This document shows positions 12,890-14,519 of a stretch of DNA of 14,519 nt, piece after piece; the stretch's first letter is position 1, and the number at the start of each line of letters is the position of its first letter. Under the pieces are notes generated by a model. That model did not search any database. It was not told the DNA's origin and saw only the letters and a program-made list of their open reading frames with translations. The DNA is taken from contig JALAGW010000353.1 in assembly GCA_022712235.1 (NCBI GenBank), forward strand, positions 1 to 14,519. The letters run 5' to 3'. Position numbers and translations under genes: made by a program. The stretch comes from Brevundimonas sp. GTDB lineage: Bacteria; Pseudomonadota; Alphaproteobacteria; Caulobacterales; Caulobacteraceae.

Positions 12890-14470
12890 CTATTCGGCGG
12901 CGATGTTGGAGCCTTCCGGGGCCGACCAGCGCAGACGCGGCGAGCGCGCGGCGCGGGTCTCGTCCAGACGCCGCAGCGGCGCATGGAAGGGGGCGCCCTT
13001 GAAGCGCTCGACGTCGCCGGCTTTCGCCGCCTCGGCCAGCAGGCGCATGGCGTGGATGAAGCGGTCCAGCTCCTGCTTGGATTCCGTCTCGGTCGGCTCG
13101 ATCAGCATCGCGCCATGCACCACCAGGGGGAAGTACATGGTCATCGGGTGGAAGCCCTCGTCGATCATCGCCTTGGCGAAGTCGAGCGTGGTGATATCCG
13201 TGCCCTTCAGCCATTCGTCGTCGAACAGGGCTTCGTGCATGCAGGGGCCTTCGGGGAAGGCCGGGCTCATCAAGTCCTCGAGACGGGCCTTGATGTAGTT
13301 GGCGTTCAGGACGGCGTCCTCGGCCACCTGACGCAGGCCGTCCGAGCCGTGCGACATCATGTAGGACAGGGCGCGCACATACATGCCCATCTGGCCCTGG
13401 AAGGCGCACAGACGGCCGAAGGCGTCCTTGGCCTCGTCTTCCTCGCGCTCGATCAGCTTGTAGCCCTCGGCGCCGGCCACGACCCAGGGGGCCGGGGCGA
13501 AGGCCGCCAGGGCCTCCGACAGGACCACCGGGCCCGCGCCGGGGCCGCCGCCGCCGTGCGGCGTCGAGAAGGTCTTGTGCAGGTTGATGTGCATGGCGTC
13601 GACGCCCAGGTCGCCCGGACGGACCCGGCCGACGATGGCGTTGAAGTTGGCGCCGTCGCAGTAGAAGTAGGCGCCCGCTTCGTGGGTCAGGCGGCTGATC
13701 TCCAGGATGTCGCGCTCGAACAGGCCGCAGGTGTTCGGGTTGGTGACCATGATGGCCGCCACGTCCGGACCCAGCTTGGCGGCCAGATCGGCCACGTCCA
13801 CACGACCGTCGTCAGTCTGGGCGACTTCGACGACCGAATAGCCGACGAAGGCGGCGGTAGCGGGGTTGGTGCCGTGGGCCGAGGTCGGGACCAGGACCTT
13901 GCGGCGCTGCTCATGCTCGCCCTTGGCCTCGTGGGCGGCGCGGATGGCCATCAGGCCGCACAGTTCGCCGTGGGCGCCGGCCTTGGGCGAGAGGGCGACC
14001 GCGGGCATGCCCGTGAGCGTCTTCAGCCAGTGGGCCAGCTGGTCCATCAGCTCCAGCGCGCCCTGAACCGTCGATTGCGGCTGCAGCGGGTGGATGTCCG
14101 AGAAGCCGGGCAGACGCGCCATCTTCTCGTTCAGGCGCGGGTTGTGCTTCATTGTGCACGAGCCCAGCGGATAGATGGCCAGGTCGATGGCGTGGTTCCT
14201 CTGGCTCAGGCGCACATAGTGGCGCATGGCCTCCGGCTCCGACAGGCCTGGGAGCCCGATGGGGTCCTTGCGGACCAGGTCGCCCAGGTCCGAACCGTCG
14301 GTGGCGGGCTGGGGCAGGTCGACGCCGGTCTTGTTCCAGCCGTCGATCTCGAAGATCAGGGCCTCGTCCTGCAGCAGGCCGCGCGCGCCGGTCAGGGTCG
14401 GGTGCTTGTAGTCGTTGTCCGGGGTGGCGTTCGGGGCGGTCGGGCGGCCGACGTTGTTCATGGTGCTCAT
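12890..14470 (-). CDS. gcvPB: Glycine dehydrogenase (decarboxylating) subunit 2
   Basis: 526 residues, normal for the PLP-carrying half of two-subunit P-protein. With GcvPA it decarboxylates glycine and passes the aminomethyl group to lipoylated GcvH in the glycine cleavage system, feeding one-carbon units to folate. The PLP lysine is K299 in NLHKTFSTPHGGGGPGAGP. Other conserved blocks are PLGSCTMKHNP (101-111), SPKAGAHGELCGL (161-173), TSAHGTNPATA (196-206) and TNPNTCGLFE (243-252). The start at 14470 has a strong ribosome site (GGGGAG, 8 nt upstream). The probable gcvPA stop lies 14 nt upstream, and a terminator follows the gene, so it ends its operon. Confidence 0.96.
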   Translation of the reverse strand: MSTMNNVGRPTAPNATPDNDYKHPTLTGARGLLQDEALIFEIDGWNKTGVDLPQPATDGSDLGDLVRKDPIGLPGLSEPEAMRHYVRLSQRNHAIDLAIYPLGSCTMKHNPRLNEKMARLPGFSDIHPLQPQSTVQGALELMDQLAHWLKTLTGMPAVALSPKAGAHGELCGLMAIRAAHEAKGEHEQRRKVLVPTSAHGTNPATAAFVGYSVVEVAQTDDGRVDVADLAAKLGPDVAAIMVTNPNTCGLFERDILEISRLTHEAGAYFYCDGANFNAIVGRVRPGDLGVDAMHINLHKTFSTPHGGGGPGAGPVVLSEALAAFAPAPWVVAGAEGYKLIEREEDEAKDAFGRLCAFQGQMGMYVRALSYMMSHGSDGLRQVAEDAVLNANYIKARLEDLMSPAFPEGPCMHEALFDDEWLKGTDITTLDFAKAMIDEGFHPMTMYFPLVVHGAMLIEPTETESKQELDRFIHAMRLLAEAAKAGDVERFKGAPFHAPLRRLDETRAARSPRLRWSAPEGSNIAAE

Positions 14471-14484
14471 GCTTCTCTCTCCCC

Positions 14485-14519
14485 TCAGGCCGCCAGGACC
14501 TTGGCGAGCGAAGCCGCCA
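14485..14519 (-). CDS. gcvPA: 3' end of probable gcvPA (glycine dehydrogenase subunit 1), partial
   Basis: Only ten codons and a TGA (plus 14485-14487) are in the window, reading AASLAKVLAA. The identity is inferred from position: subunit 1 normally precedes subunit 2 with a very short gap, and here the gap is 14 nt with the gcvPB ribosome site inside it. The sequence alone is too short to prove the family. Confidence 0.45.
   Translation of the reverse strand, partial: AASLAKVLAA

Overview
The window is about 14.5 kb of GC-rich bacterial chromosome with dense coding and strong alphaproteobacterial character. Supporting signs are a split ATP synthase F0 operon in the order I-a-c-b'-b, the NagZ-ScpA-ScpB chain, an A-type Fe-S carrier divergent from a dGTPase-like gene, a two-subunit glycine decarboxylase, and promoters of the Caulobacter type. 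The gene set and protein style suggest the Caulobacterales, most likely Brevundimonas or a relative. That placement is inference, since no database could be searched.

Layout. Left edge (1-2212, + strand): the 3' part of a retropepsin-like protein with two D[ST]G motifs, then a DUF418/YeiB-type membrane protein. Positions 2199-3961 (- strand): an ErpA-type Fe-S insertion protein, a small exported coiled-coil protein and a YpfJ-type zinc metallopeptidase. The metallopeptidase ends tail-to-tail with the DUF418 gene, overlapping it by 14 bp. Positions 4017-8820 (+ strand): a dGTPase-like HD hydrolase, a SPOR-domain cell-envelope protein, NagZ (peptidoglycan recycling), and the condensin partners ScpA and ScpB. 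A REP-like palindromic element separates scpA from scpB. Positions 8916-11686 (+ strand): a promoter, atpI, atpB, atpE, the b' gene, atpF and a strong intrinsic terminator, making a self-contained F0 operon with the F1 genes elsewhere. Positions 11709-12711 (- strand): two small uncharacterised inner-membrane proteins, DUF6789-like and PGPGW-like. Positions 12830-14519 (- strand): gcvPB with its terminator, and the last codons of a probable gcvPA.

Almost all genes belong to well-known housekeeping families: Fe-S assembly, nucleotide pool control, cell wall recycling, chromosome condensation, ATP synthesis and glycine cleavage. I saw no CRISPR array, tRNA or rRNA gene, transposase, prophage gene or defence cassette. 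The points worth a second look are non-coding: the palindromic element ending in the scpB ribosome-binding site, the tandem 7-nt C/A-rich leader just before atpE, and the GC-rich hairpin between atpE and the b' gene. Among the proteins, the duplicated retropepsin-like chain and the small basic membrane protein are the least understood. I did not find a convincing new multi-gene system.
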